From Thermoproteota archaeon (lineage in GTDB: Archaea > Thermoproteota > Korarchaeia > Korarchaeales > Korarchaeaceae), in the NCBI GenBank assembly GCA_011042755.1, contig DRBY01000095.1, forward strand, positions 1-27,732: a stretch of 27,732 bases of DNA, in the 5' to 3' direction. Positions 15,359-22,788 of this stretch are shown here, in pieces. The notes below the pieces were generated by a model that did not search any database, was not told the DNA's origin, and saw only the letters and a list, made by a program, of their open reading frames with translations. A program made the position numbers and the translations under genes. Position 1 is the stretch's first letter. The number at the start of each line of letters is the position of its first letter.

Positions 15359-15982
15359 GTGAGAGAATTCAGCGTTCCCCGAGGGCTCGTACTGTTGCAC
15401 GGCAGGCCAGGCGCAGGTAAGACAACCTTGGCCTCCTACATAGCTCTACAGCTCGCGTCAGCTGGCGGGCGCGTCTTGTACTTTGACACGTCGCCTGCTG
15501 GAGATGGGGTCTCGAGACTTTACACCATGACCGAGGATCTGCGTTCTCTTGAGAGTGTACGCGCTGTCAGAGTGAACCCCAGGGCGCTTCGGAGACTGAT
15601 CATACCCGCCGTCGTCCTCAGGGAGTGTGGCAGCCCGGCGCACCTGATCGTAGATGAACTCTCTTCGGTGTTCTTGGCAGTGGCAGAGACATCCCCTCCA
15701 GAGGACAGAAAGAAAAAATCGGCGGCCTATCGCGAGATGCTGTTCATCGCAGCGTTGCTCAAGCAGTACGCCGATACTTATGGTCTGACGTGCGTCGTGG
15801 TGGTTGATGACAGCCGAGAGGGACCTCCGGTCGGCGGGCGAGCGCTTCAATCCCTTGTGGGCGGATCACTTCGAGTTGAGGTCGCTGAGGGCAATGTGAG
15901 GAGGATCGTGGTAGAATCAGGACCGGGGGCTGGGACGCAGGCGACCTTCCTCCTAACCCCAAGAGGACTAGAGTTCCTTTAA
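15359..15982 (+). CDS. RadB-like RecA-family ATPase
   Basis: Short RecA/RadA paralogue consisting of the ATPase core only (207 residues), the size of archaeal RadB proteins. Walker A is GRPGAGKT at residues 15-22 and Walker B is HLIVDELS near residue 95. A lysine-rich loop (PEDRKKKSAAYREM) follows Walker B. There is no N-terminal helix-hairpin-helix domain. RadB proteins help RadA in recombination, and radA lies 500 bp downstream with carS between. Start GTG 15359 is chosen because the frame gives the Walker A strand 10 residues later, as expected. A KaiC-like or other RecA-superfamily ATPase is the alternative. Confidence 0.75.
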   Translation: MREFSVPRGLVLLHGRPGAGKTTLASYIALQLASAGGRVLYFDTSPAGDGVSRLYTMTEDLRSLESVRAVRVNPRALRRLIIPAVVLRECGSPAHLIVDELSSVFLAVAETSPPEDRKKKSAAYREMLFIAALLKQYADTYGLTCVVVVDDSREGPPVGGRALQSLVGGSLRVEVAEGNVRRIVVESGPGAGTQATFLLTPRGLEFL

Positions 15983-15984
15983 AT
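15978..15984 (+). promoter_or_regulatory. TATA box of carS overlapping the upstream stop codon
   Basis: TTTAAAT, centred at 15981, overlaps the TAA of the RadB-like gene (15980-15982). The expected start is near 16006, about eight bases before the carS ATG at 16014. So carS and radA can be transcribed apart from the RadB-like gene. Confidence 0.5.
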
Positions 15985-16013
15985 CAAGGAGGTCCGCCCC
16001 TCCCGAATGTAAC

Positions 16014-16490
16014 ATGGCGTCGATCACGGTTCTAAAAGAGGCGCTGTGGTTTGTCTTACCAGCGTATTTCGCCAACGCCTCGCCCGTAATCTTCGGTGGA
16101 GGCGCCCCCATCGACTGTGGGAGAACTTGGAGGGACGGCAGACCTATATTCGGGAGTAACAAAACTATACGGGGGTTCGCGGCGGGAATACTCGTCGGTA
16201 CGCTCGTTGGGATTCTGCAAGGGCGGCCGCTCTCAGGGTTTCTCCTAGCTTTAGGGGCCATGATTGGAGATCTCACCGGATCGTTTCTTAAGAGGAGGCT
16301 TGGACTCAAGCCCGGGCAGCAGGCGCCAATTTTGGATCAGCTGGGATTTCTCTTGTTCGCTCTGGTCTTAACCCTGCCGGTCGAGCGCCCCAGCACTAAT
16401 GTAGTATTGGCGGCCGTTCTAATAACCCCCCTGGCCCATGTGGCCTCGAACGCGGTTGCGGTTGTGCTTGGGTTAAAGAGAGGGTTGTAG
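16014..16490 (+). CDS. carS: CDP-archaeol synthase
   Basis: Membrane CTP:2,3-di-O-geranylgeranylglyceryl-1-phosphate cytidylyltransferase, which activates archaeal ether lipids before head-group addition. It has the CarS (formerly DUF46) signatures: YFANASPVIFGGGAPID, RPIFGSNKTIRGFAAG, the active-site region GAMIGDLTGSFLKRRLGL, and GQQAPILDQLGFLLF. About five hydrophobic segments span 158 residues, the usual length. It starts at ATG 16014. The stop is two bases before the radA start, a close pairing of a lipid gene with a recombinase that probably reflects only operon packing. Confidence 0.95.
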   Translation: MASITVLKEALWFVLPAYFANASPVIFGGGAPIDCGRTWRDGRPIFGSNKTIRGFAAGILVGTLVGILQGRPLSGFLLALGAMIGDLTGSFLKRRLGLKPGQQAPILDQLGFLLFALVLTLPVERPSTNVVLAAVLITPLAHVASNAVAVVLGLKRGL

Positions 16491-16492
16491 GG

Positions 16493-17428
16493 ATGGGGTC
16501 CGTCAAAGAGTTCCTCCTCTCCAAGGGCCTGCCTGAGTGGGTGGCTTCTAGGGTATCTGAGGCGTTCGGCTCCTTGGAGGAACTCGCGAAGACTCCTCCT
16601 GAGGTATTAGCTGAGAAGTGCGGTATAGACAGGGATCTAGCGGCCGAAATAACTCGGCTGGCTGCAAAAGAGGCCATAGAATTCATGCCCGCGTTAGAGT
16701 TGACAAAGCGAGCCAAGAGGCTGCTGAAGTTTAGAGTCAGGTCCTTGGACAATCTGCTTGGCGGCGGACTCCCAGAAGGCAGCCTAGTAATGATCTACGG
16801 GGAGCCAGGGGTCGGCAAGACCCAGACCGCTCTCCAGCTCTCGGTGAATGTTCAGCTCCCGGAGCGGGAGGGGGGTTTCGACTCCGGCGCTGTGTACTTA
16901 GACACGGAGGGCGGTTTCTCTGCGGTCAGGGTAGCTGCCATGGCGCGAGCTAAGGGAATAGACCCAGATCTGGCTCTAAGACGAATAATGGTGGCCCGGG
17001 TCAGGACCGTGGAGGCCCTCTACGTAGCTATAGAGAAGTCAGCGGAGCTCGTGAGGTCGGGAGAAGCTGGGTTGGTCGTTGTGGACTCCCTTCTAGCTCC
17101 GTTTCGAGCTGAGTATCGAGGTCTCAACATGCTCCCCGCAAGGCAACAGACGATGGCGAGAATGCTGGGTGAACTAAGTAGGCTCGCCGACCTAGGCGCG
17201 GTGTGCGTGATAACCAATCACGTGATTGGGAAGATGTCTCCACTAAGACGCTACGGTCCAGCCGGAGGATACACCCTGGGCCACGCGCCCGATCCAATTC
17301 TCAAGATAAGGAGATCTGTTGGTAACAGAAGGATAATGAGCATTGAAGATTCCTCCTGCTTACCGCCCGGAGAGGCTCTATTCGCTATACTCCCAGAAGG
17401 CCTGGCTGATGTGGGGGAATTCGAGTAA
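16493..17428 (+). CDS. radA: DNA repair and recombination protein RadA
   Basis: Archaeal RecA/Rad51 recombinase. Residues 1-60 form a helix-hairpin-helix N-terminal domain (KGLPEWVASRVSEAFGSLEE, CGIDRDLAAEITRLA). The polymerisation motif FxxA is FMPA at 64-67. Walker A is GEPGVGKT at 103-110, Walker B LVVVD at 194-198, and L1/L2 neighbourhoods are FRAEYRGLNMLPARQQ and the ITNHVIGKMSPLRRYGPAGG region. The C-terminus (KIRRSVGNRRIMSIEDSSCL) is standard. Its 311 residues are slightly shorter than the usual 320-350. It starts with ATG at 16493, directly behind carS. The RadB-like gene upstream and hef downstream make this a repair cluster. Confidence 0.95.
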   Translation: MGSVKEFLLSKGLPEWVASRVSEAFGSLEELAKTPPEVLAEKCGIDRDLAAEITRLAAKEAIEFMPALELTKRAKRLLKFRVRSLDNLLGGGLPEGSLVMIYGEPGVGKTQTALQLSVNVQLPEREGGFDSGAVYLDTEGGFSAVRVAAMARAKGIDPDLALRRIMVARVRTVEALYVAIEKSAELVRSGEAGLVVVDSLLAPFRAEYRGLNMLPARQQTMARMLGELSRLADLGAVCVITNHVIGKMSPLRRYGPAGGYTLGHAPDPILKIRRSVGNRRIMSIEDSSCLPPGEALFAILPEGLADVGEFE

Positions 17429-17460
17429 ATGTTCTATAGTTTTACAGACCGCTCGGCGCC

Positions 17461-17907
17461 ATGGGTGGGGAGACCTTGGAAGAGGTGCCGAGGGACAGGA
17501 GGTACACCAAGACCCACGAGTGGGCCAAGCTCGAGGAAGATGGGGCCAAGGTAAGAGTGGGATTGACGAAGCACGCCGTTGAACAGCTCGGTGACCTAAC
17601 CTACGTTGAGGTCAAGCCGATCGGTACTGAGGTCAAGAAGGGGGAGGAGATGGGGCTGGTTGAAAGCAACAAAGCCGTCGACCACATATACGCTCCTATA
17701 AGCGGAAAGATCGTTGAAATCAACTCCGATGCAGGTGTGATAGAGGAAGGAGGAACGGAGATCACGGGAGAGCTGGAGATCGTATCTGAAGACCCGTATG
17801 GGAACGGCTGGATCGCTGTCCTTGAGCCAAGCAACCTGAAGGAAGAGTGGGACACTCTGCTCTCTCCAGAGGATTACGAGAAGTTGCTCTCGGGAGAATC
17901 CCACTAG
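17461..17907 (+). CDS. gcvH: Glycine cleavage system H protein
   Basis: Lipoyl carrier that shuttles the aminomethyl group from the P protein to the T protein. The lipoyl lysine is K71 in GLVESNKAVDHIYAPISG. The N-terminal RRYTKTHEWAKLEEDG and the C-terminal DPYGNGWIAVLEPSN are typical, and 148 residues fit. Start ATG 17461 lies ~24 nt after a TATA-like TCTATAGTTTTA (17433-17444), so a separate leaderless transcript is likely. It sits between radA and hef, more than 5 kb from gcvPA-gcvPB and on the other strand, which is unusual for a gcv gene. Confidence 0.95.
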   Translation: MGGETLEEVPRDRRYTKTHEWAKLEEDGAKVRVGLTKHAVEQLGDLTYVEVKPIGTEVKKGEEMGLVESNKAVDHIYAPISGKIVEINSDAGVIEEGGTEITGELEIVSEDPYGNGWIAVLEPSNLKEEWDTLLSPEDYEKLLSGESH

Positions 17908-17934
17908 CCTGACGGCTTGAAAGCAGTGTTCCCC

Positions 17935-20151
17935 ATGTTTAACAATCCCCTTTTGAACAAGGACCTGATAGAAGAGAGGGAGTACCAGTTAGACCTGGCA
18001 GCTGAGGCGCTGGAGGGTAACACGCTGATAGTGCTTCCTACGGGGCTAGGCAAGACCGTGATAGCCGCGCTCGTGGCGGCAGAGAGGCTTAGTAGCAGGC
18101 CCTGGGGGAGAGTGCTGATACTATCTCCAACTAGGCCCCTCGCCCTCCAGCACCTCTCCACCTTTAGGAGGTTGTTAAAGCTCGAAGCTGAATGCTTCCA
18201 GCTGATCACGGGAGTTCTCAGCCCCAGTAAGAGATCAGAACTCTGGTCTGGGAGAGGCAGAGTATTCTCAGCTACGCCCCACGTGGTCTGGAATGACATA
18301 TTGTCGGGTCGTCTTGCGCTAGAAGACTTCGTCCTCTTGATTTTTGACGAGGCCCACAGGGCCGTGGGGAATTACCCCTACGCGAAGATCGCCGACGCCT
18401 ACGTGAGTTCTGCGAGAGACCCTCTGATCTTGGCTTTGACTGCCACCCCAGGCTCCAGCGAGGAGAGAGTGGGTGAGGTACTATCTTCCCTGAAGATAAA
18501 CCGCGTGCTGACCAGAAGTCGTGACAGCCCTGACGTCAAACCCTACCTGGCGCCCCTGCGGATTCGGGCTGTGAGAGTCAGGTTGCCGCCTCCCTACGTC
18601 GAGGCCCTGAATCTCTTGAAGTCTGAATTCGAGTCCCAGGTCTCCTCGCTGGCTAGCAAGGGACTAATCAGCCTAGGCAGGGAGCCTGCTAGGGTCCCGC
18701 TCAGAACCCTGTTAGAACTCCAGTCTAAGCTAGCGGGGAGCGACGACCCAGAGTCTAGATCGGCACTCGCGGGAGTAGCCCTTGCGATCAAGCTCCGACA
18801 TTTAATGGGAGTGATTGCGTCTCAGGGACCGGAGCCAGCTCTGGACTACCTCAAGCGGATCTCCACGGTCCCCAGAAGAGGGAAGTCTGACAGACTTCTT
18901 CTGGGACTCGAGTCGACCAGAAGACTCTTAAATTTGCTGAAAGAAGCCCCTCCTCACCCCAAACTCGATGCGCTACGCTCTATTATAGCGAGGAAACTAG
19001 GAGCCTCGGCAGAGGCCAGAGTGATAGTCTTTGTCAACCTGAGGGAGACAGTAGAATCCGTCTATCGCTGCATATCCAAGATACCAGGGGCCAAGCCAGT
19101 GAAGTTCTACGGACAGGCCGCCAGGGGAGGAAAGAAGGGTATGTCTCAATCCCAGCAGAAGAGGGTACTTGAAGAATTCGCCAACGGCAGCTACAACGTG
19201 CTAGTAGCCACTAGCGTGGCTGAAGAAGGATTGGACGTTCCAGAAGTAGACCTCGTGGTCTTCTACGATCCGGTTCCCTCAGAGATCAGGCATATACAAA
19301 GAAAGGGCCGCACCGGGAGAGGCCGCCCAGGCGAGGTGGTGGTCCTCCTGACAGAGGGTGTGGAGGAGGGAATGTTCTGGAGGGCCGTCAAGAGGGAGAA
19401 GGCCATGCCAAAAGTCGTGGTTCGACCGCCCACACCTCTCACGGAATTTGCCGACGAGGGAAGAGAGGCTGACAAGAAGAAGTCACAAGAGGTCGTGGTG
19501 AAGGTTGACACGCGCGAGCTTCAGAGCCCAGTCGTCAGAGAGCTGTCGGCGATGCCGGATGTCAGGCTGAGCGTAGTGAGGCTTGAAGTAGGCGACTTCG
19601 TCGTTAGCGACCGAGTGGCGATAGAGAGGAAGGCGGCAGATGACCTCGCCTCCTCTCTAATTGACGGGAGGATATTCGATCAGGTCGCGCGAATGCGCGA
19701 GACGTACGAGCGCCCGATCTTGATAGTAGAGGGGAGGGATCCCTTCCGGCCAGCTGGGAGGGCCGTGAATCCAAGATCCCTCATGGGGTTGATATCCACG
19801 CTGGCTCTGATGGGCCTGCCGATTATCTGGACGAAGACCCCTGAGGACACAGCCCAGATAATTAGACTCATTGCGAGGAGAGAGCAGATTGAACGCAGGA
19901 GAAGGGTATCTATAAGAAAGGCCCCCACTAGGAGCCTGAAGGAGGATATGGAGAGGGTTCTAGCCTCCGTCCCAGGCGTGGGCATCGAGACTGCTCGGAA
20001 ACTCCTCAAGCACTTCGGGTCGCTGAGAGCCGTCTTCAACGCCGAGCCCGATCAGCTCGTTGAGGTTAAAGGCATCGGCGAGAAGTTAGGGAAGTTCATA
20101 GCTGAGTTCTCTAAGATGAAGTACGAAGAGGGGGGTAACGAAGAAGCTTGA
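17935..20151 (+). CDS. hef: Hef helicase-nuclease (FANCM/XPF-type fusion)
   Basis: Fork-repair enzyme joining an SF2 helicase to an XPF-family nuclease. Helicase: Walker A PTGLGKT (residues ~35-41), DEAH (~138-141), TATPG, and motif VI HIQRKGRTGRGRPG. The nuclease starts after ~520, with VDTRELQSPVVRELS, GDFVVSDRVAIERKAADDLA (the ERKxxxD catalytic motif), then tandem HhH motifs (VPGVGIETARKLLKHFG, VKGIGEKLGKF). All catalytic residues are intact. ATG 17935 is chosen because the encoded MFNNPLLNKDLIEEREYQ aligns with the start of known Hef proteins; TTG 17917 would add six residues. Crenarchaea usually have only the nuclease half, so the full fusion is informative about lineage. Confidence 0.95.
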   Translation: MFNNPLLNKDLIEEREYQLDLAAEALEGNTLIVLPTGLGKTVIAALVAAERLSSRPWGRVLILSPTRPLALQHLSTFRRLLKLEAECFQLITGVLSPSKRSELWSGRGRVFSATPHVVWNDILSGRLALEDFVLLIFDEAHRAVGNYPYAKIADAYVSSARDPLILALTATPGSSEERVGEVLSSLKINRVLTRSRDSPDVKPYLAPLRIRAVRVRLPPPYVEALNLLKSEFESQVSSLASKGLISLGREPARVPLRTLLELQSKLAGSDDPESRSALAGVALAIKLRHLMGVIASQGPEPALDYLKRISTVPRRGKSDRLLLGLESTRRLLNLLKEAPPHPKLDALRSIIARKLGASAEARVIVFVNLRETVESVYRCISKIPGAKPVKFYGQAARGGKKGMSQSQQKRVLEEFANGSYNVLVATSVAEEGLDVPEVDLVVFYDPVPSEIRHIQRKGRTGRGRPGEVVVLLTEGVEEGMFWRAVKREKAMPKVVVRPPTPLTEFADEGREADKKKSQEVVVKVDTRELQSPVVRELSAMPDVRLSVVRLEVGDFVVSDRVAIERKAADDLASSLIDGRIFDQVARMRETYERPILIVEGRDPFRPAGRAVNPRSLMGLISTLALMGLPIIWTKTPEDTAQIIRLIARREQIERRRRVSIRKAPTRSLKEDMERVLASVPGVGIETARKLLKHFGSLRAVFNAEPDQLVEVKGIGEKLGKFIAEFSKMKYEEGGNEEA

Positions 20152-20657
20152 GGTACTCCTTCAGGCTCTGGCAGGAGAGGACAGGGTGGGTTAAGCTAAC
20201 CTCTTACCTACTCGTGGCTCTCTCGCGGATCAACGGCCTAACTGATAGGGTACTCGTTCAGCCAGGGCACTCCCCCCCTATACGCGCCGTTAGGGAGTTC
20301 GTCGTCTCCAGAGTGGTAGGCGGGAGGGAGATCGTATTCGACTCGGGGGCTGCTCTTAGCGCCATATACCACCTAAGACACTCAGAGCCCGAGCAGAGTG
20401 CGGAGTTCCGATTCAGAGTGACTATAAAGTACTACTACCGCACTGAAGGGGGGAGAGTCGTCACGCTGAGATATGATCGGTACGAGCTCACTCTGGAGGG
20501 AGGCAAAGAGGGAGTGTTCCTAATAGTTCAGAAGCTCAGCGGACTTGCGAGGACAGATCCTCTCGCGTTAATTCAGATAATATTGGATGAGGCTCAGGCG
20601 GCCTCAGGGATCCCCAGACCGATCAACGTTTCCCTCGAGAGACCTGATAGTCCTTGA
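20148..20657 (+). CDS. Hypothetical protein coupled to hef
   Basis: I do not recognise this 169-residue protein. It is soluble and mixed alpha/beta by composition. Noticeable segments are a tyrosine-rich strand (FRVTIKYYYRTEGGRVVTLR, YDRYELTL) and a C-terminal helix (DPLALIQIILDEAQAASGI). No zinc ligands, Walker motifs or membrane spans are visible. Its TTG start overlaps the hef stop as TTGA, and GAGGGGGGT about 13 bases upstream could act as ribosome site, so it is likely translated in step with hef. The last 35 bp overlap the end of the opposite gene. A role connected to Hef is suggested only by position. Confidence 0.6.
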   Translation: MRYSFRLWQERTGWVKLTSYLLVALSRINGLTDRVLVQPGHSPPIRAVREFVVSRVVGGREIVFDSGAALSAIYHLRHSEPEQSAEFRFRVTIKYYYRTEGGRVVTLRYDRYELTLEGGKEGVFLIVQKLSGLARTDPLALIQIILDEAQAASGIPRPINVSLERPDSP

Positions 20658-21003
20658 TGACCCTCTGTATGACCTCAATAGTCTCAACCACCTGCTTGAT
20701 TGTTGAGACTACCTCGTAAAGCTCTTCTTCGCTGGAAGTTCCAAGCCTCTGCATCTCTCGGCTGAGCGTTCTGATCAGAGCGTCGCGTAGTTCCATCAGC
20801 GAGTACATTGCTCTGGCTTCGGCGGCCTCCTCCTCAGAAGAGACGAGGATGTACTTCGTGCCGCAAACTGCGCATATCACCTCACCCCCTGCTTGGAATA
20901 GGGGAGAACCACAATTCGGACAAGTTTCTGACAGCATCTTCCAGCCGCGCTTTAAGGCTTCGGCCAGCTTGGCGGCTTTATCGTCTTCCTTGCCCTTGCT
21001 CAT
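20623..21003 (-). CDS. Sjogren/scleroderma autoantigen p27-type zinc-binding protein
   Basis: Residues ~10-50 match the Auto_anti-p27 domain: KLAEALKRGWKMLSETCPNC followed by GSPLFQAGGEVICAVC. Its four cysteines (CPNC and CAVC) form a zinc ribbon. The rest is a long charged helix, probably coiled coil (MELRDALIRTLSREMQRLG, then EVVSTIKQVVETIEVIQRVI). The function of archaeal members is not established. ATG 21003 is preferred over TTG 21006 because it lies ~26 nt from the TATA centre at 21030, giving a leaderless mRNA. It overlaps the hef-linked gene by 35 bp at its 3' end. Confidence 0.85.
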   Translation of the reverse strand: MSKGKEDDKAAKLAEALKRGWKMLSETCPNCGSPLFQAGGEVICAVCGTKYILVSSEEEAAEARAMYSLMELRDALIRTLSREMQRLGTSSEEELYEVVSTIKQVVETIEVIQRVIKDYQVSRGKR

Positions 21004-21026
21004 CAACCTAGACCGCCCCGAGGGTC

Positions 21027-21034
21027 TTTAAATA
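21027..21034. promoter_or_regulatory. Shared TATA element, p27-like gene and UPF0147 gene
   Basis: TTTAAATA contains the palindrome TTTAAA centred at 21029.5. It is ~26 nt from the minus ATG at 21003, predicting a leaderless mRNA. On the plus strand it predicts a start near 21055 and a ~37-nt leader carrying GGGGAGGTGG before the ATG at 21092. Inferred from spacing. Confidence 0.6.
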
Positions 21035-21091
21035 TGAAACAGTCAAACATTTTGAACCGTCCCTCTGATTAGACTAGGGGAGGTGGGTCCT

Positions 21092-21376
21092 ATGACGAGA
21101 AAGACTTCTTCGAAGAAGGCGGAGTATGAGAAGTGTATTAGCGATGCCATTAAGATGTTAGACCGGATTTCGCAAGATAGAGGAGTTCCTAGAAACATTA
21201 GGAAGGCCACCACGGAGGTGATAGATGCCCTGAGAGACGAATCCCTCAGCTATGGAGTCAGGGCTAGCAAAGCTATTTCCTTACTCAACGAGATAATAAG
21301 CGACATTAACATGCCTCCTCAGACGAGATCACAGATCTTGCTGGTGGTGGGGCTCCTCGAGAGGATTAAGGACTAG
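21092..21376 (+). CDS. UPF0147 family protein
   Basis: Small helical archaeal protein of unknown function. The family pattern is clear: CISDAIKMLDRISQDRGVPR, NIRKATTEVIDALRDESLS, VRASKAISLLNEIISDINMP, then PPQTRSQILLVVGLLERI. ATG 21092 is chosen over the upstream in-frame GTG 21083 because GGGGAGGTGG (21077-21086), a strong ribosome site, ends six bases before the ATG and overlaps the GTG. This gives 94 residues, the family's usual size. Confidence 0.9.
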   Translation: MTRKTSSKKAEYEKCISDAIKMLDRISQDRGVPRNIRKATTEVIDALRDESLSYGVRASKAISLLNEIISDINMPPQTRSQILLVVGLLERIKD

Positions 21377-21382
21377 GCGCCA

Positions 21383-21392
21383 AGAATATATT
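21383..21392 (+). promoter_or_regulatory. TATA box of tRNA-Phe
   Basis: GAATATATTG is centred near 21388. The predicted start ~25 nt downstream (about 21413) lies seven bases before the mature tRNA-Phe 5' end at 21420. Confidence 0.6.
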
Positions 21393-21419
21393 GGCAACCA
21401 GGGCATCAGTGCCCTTGGT

Positions 21420-21511
21420 GCCGGGGTAGCTCAGACTGGGAGAGCGCCCGGCTGAAGGCGGGCGCGTCAGATACCGGGCGGTCGTGGGTTCAAGTCCCAC
21501 CCCCGGCACCA
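21420..21511 (+). tRNA. tRNA-Phe(GAA) with a 15-nt intron, CCA encoded
   Basis: Acceptor GCCGGGG (21420-21426) pairs with CCCCGGC (21501-21507), discriminator A 21508, CCA 21509-21511. The T arm is GTGGG TTCAAGT CCCAC. Anticodon stem CCCGG/CCGGG; anticodon GAA at 21454-21456. The intron at 21458-21472 is at position 37/38. Its bulge-helix-bulge is good: central helix CTGA/TCAG, bulges AGG and ATA, cuts AG^G and AT^A. The methyltransferase gene downstream differs in base composition. Confidence 0.94.
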
Positions 21512-21699
21512 CACAATATCATGCAATTTGAAGCCAGAAGATCATTGCCTGAGCAGGGTTTTGGTGATCCTCTGCTTCTTTATGGGCCGAGACCGCAGGA
21601 AGCCACCAATAAAAAGAGGCTTGGGGCGTCTTTATCTTCAATTTCAGCGCTTTTTCAAGGGGGCGCTCACTTTTCTACAGTTGGGTAAGAATTAGGGAG

Positions 21700-22569
21700 A
21701 TGGGCAAGGGCAAGGAAGATAGTCTCCCACCAGAAACAGTAAGGGGTATTATTTCATCCTATGGGATTAGGAAGGTATATACTTGTAGAAGTGAAGAAGA
21801 GTCTTGGGATACAATTTGGAGGTGGTTATGGTTTACAAGAGAAATTTGGATGGCTCGATATTGGGAGAACACTGAGAAGGCTCTGCGACCATTATTTCCT
21901 TTACTCCATAGTTTAGATGTTGGTTCTATATTGGATAGCTCTTGTGGACTTGGCTTTAAGACTGTAATGTTTGCTAAAAGAAATTATGAGGTCGAGGGCT
22001 CCGATCAGAGTGCGGTAGCTATTAAATACGCATCAATACTTGCAGAAGAACAGGGTTTTAAGATAAGGTTTTTCCGTTCTAGATTCGACGAGTTAGGTAG
22101 AAAATGTATGCGTAAATATGATTGTGTGTACAGTGATTATTTTGATGAACTAAGGACTCATGATGATTTAAAGGCATCAGCTAGAGGAGTATGTTCCATA
22201 CTTAATGAATGTGGGAAATTCATATTTTGCAGCCCTTCTCCTGAACTGGAAAGGGCGGCTCTCAAAGAGCTGACTGAGAAGGAATGGCGTAGGCGAAGGA
22301 AGTTTAACATAGATCGACCATTTGAAATGAAAGGATTGCGAGTAATACATATTGAGGTTCCCAATAAAACGGTTGAGGGTATACTTGAAAACCATGTTTT
22401 CGTAATAGAGAGGGAGGGAGTTAGGTGGGCTGAAATAGCCTCTATAATGAACCCCAGGATTAAGTGGACATTTAAAGATTATATGAACGTGCTTGAAGAA
22501 GTTGGTTTTAGTGTGGTTGAATCCATTGAAAAGGAAGAAAATGAAGTGTTTATTATAGCAGTGAAGTGA
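21700..22569 (+). CDS. Class I SAM-dependent methyltransferase, AT-rich and probably acquired
   Basis: A 289-residue protein with a Rossmann methyltransferase core in the middle. Motif I is GSILDSSCGLGFKTVMFAKR (about residues 76-95), motif II acidic residue in YEVEGSDQSAVAIKYAS, motif IV YDCVYSDYFDEL. A C-terminal part (WTFKDYMNVLEEVGFSVVES) is usual for small-molecule methyltransferases. N-terminal residues 1-60 are polar and tryptophan-rich. The substrate is unknown. Codons end in A or T far more often than in neighbouring genes (many ATA, TTA, GAT, AGA), and it lies alone behind tRNA-Phe, suggesting horizontal transfer. The ribosome site is AGGGAG just before ATG 21700. Confidence 0.85.
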   Translation: MGKGKEDSLPPETVRGIISSYGIRKVYTCRSEEESWDTIWRWLWFTREIWMARYWENTEKALRPLFPLLHSLDVGSILDSSCGLGFKTVMFAKRNYEVEGSDQSAVAIKYASILAEEQGFKIRFFRSRFDELGRKCMRKYDCVYSDYFDELRTHDDLKASARGVCSILNECGKFIFCSPSPELERAALKELTEKEWRRRRKFNIDRPFEMKGLRVIHIEVPNKTVEGILENHVFVIEREGVRWAEIASIMNPRIKWTFKDYMNVLEEVGFSVVESIEKEENEVFIIAVK

Positions 22570-22788
22570 ATAATTATTGATGTAAACCTACTCGAAGGCT
22601 AAATGATTCAGTGCGAATTGAGGGGATTTTAGTGAAATAAATGGCGAGAGACCAAGAACTCTCTTAAAAGATTAAGGTATGTGGTTATGAGGCGCGAAGT
22701 TCAAAGCATTCGAGAGCTATGGAATACGTGGAAAGAGAAGCTTAGAGAAGAGCCAAAGCCACCATGAAAAAGACCCGAAATTGAATCA
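22570..22788. other. AT-rich gap with a possible short peptide or gene remnant
   Basis: The AT-rich composition of the methyltransferase gene continues here. A short open frame (ATG 22687 to TGA 22767, 26 codons, starting MRREVQSIRELWNTWKEKL) has a plausible amphipathic, charged sequence and stays open upstream to 22636. There is no clear ribosome site. It may be the remnant of a gene lost from the acquired segment. I see no copy of the tRNA-Phe 3' end that would mark an attachment site. Confidence 0.3.
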
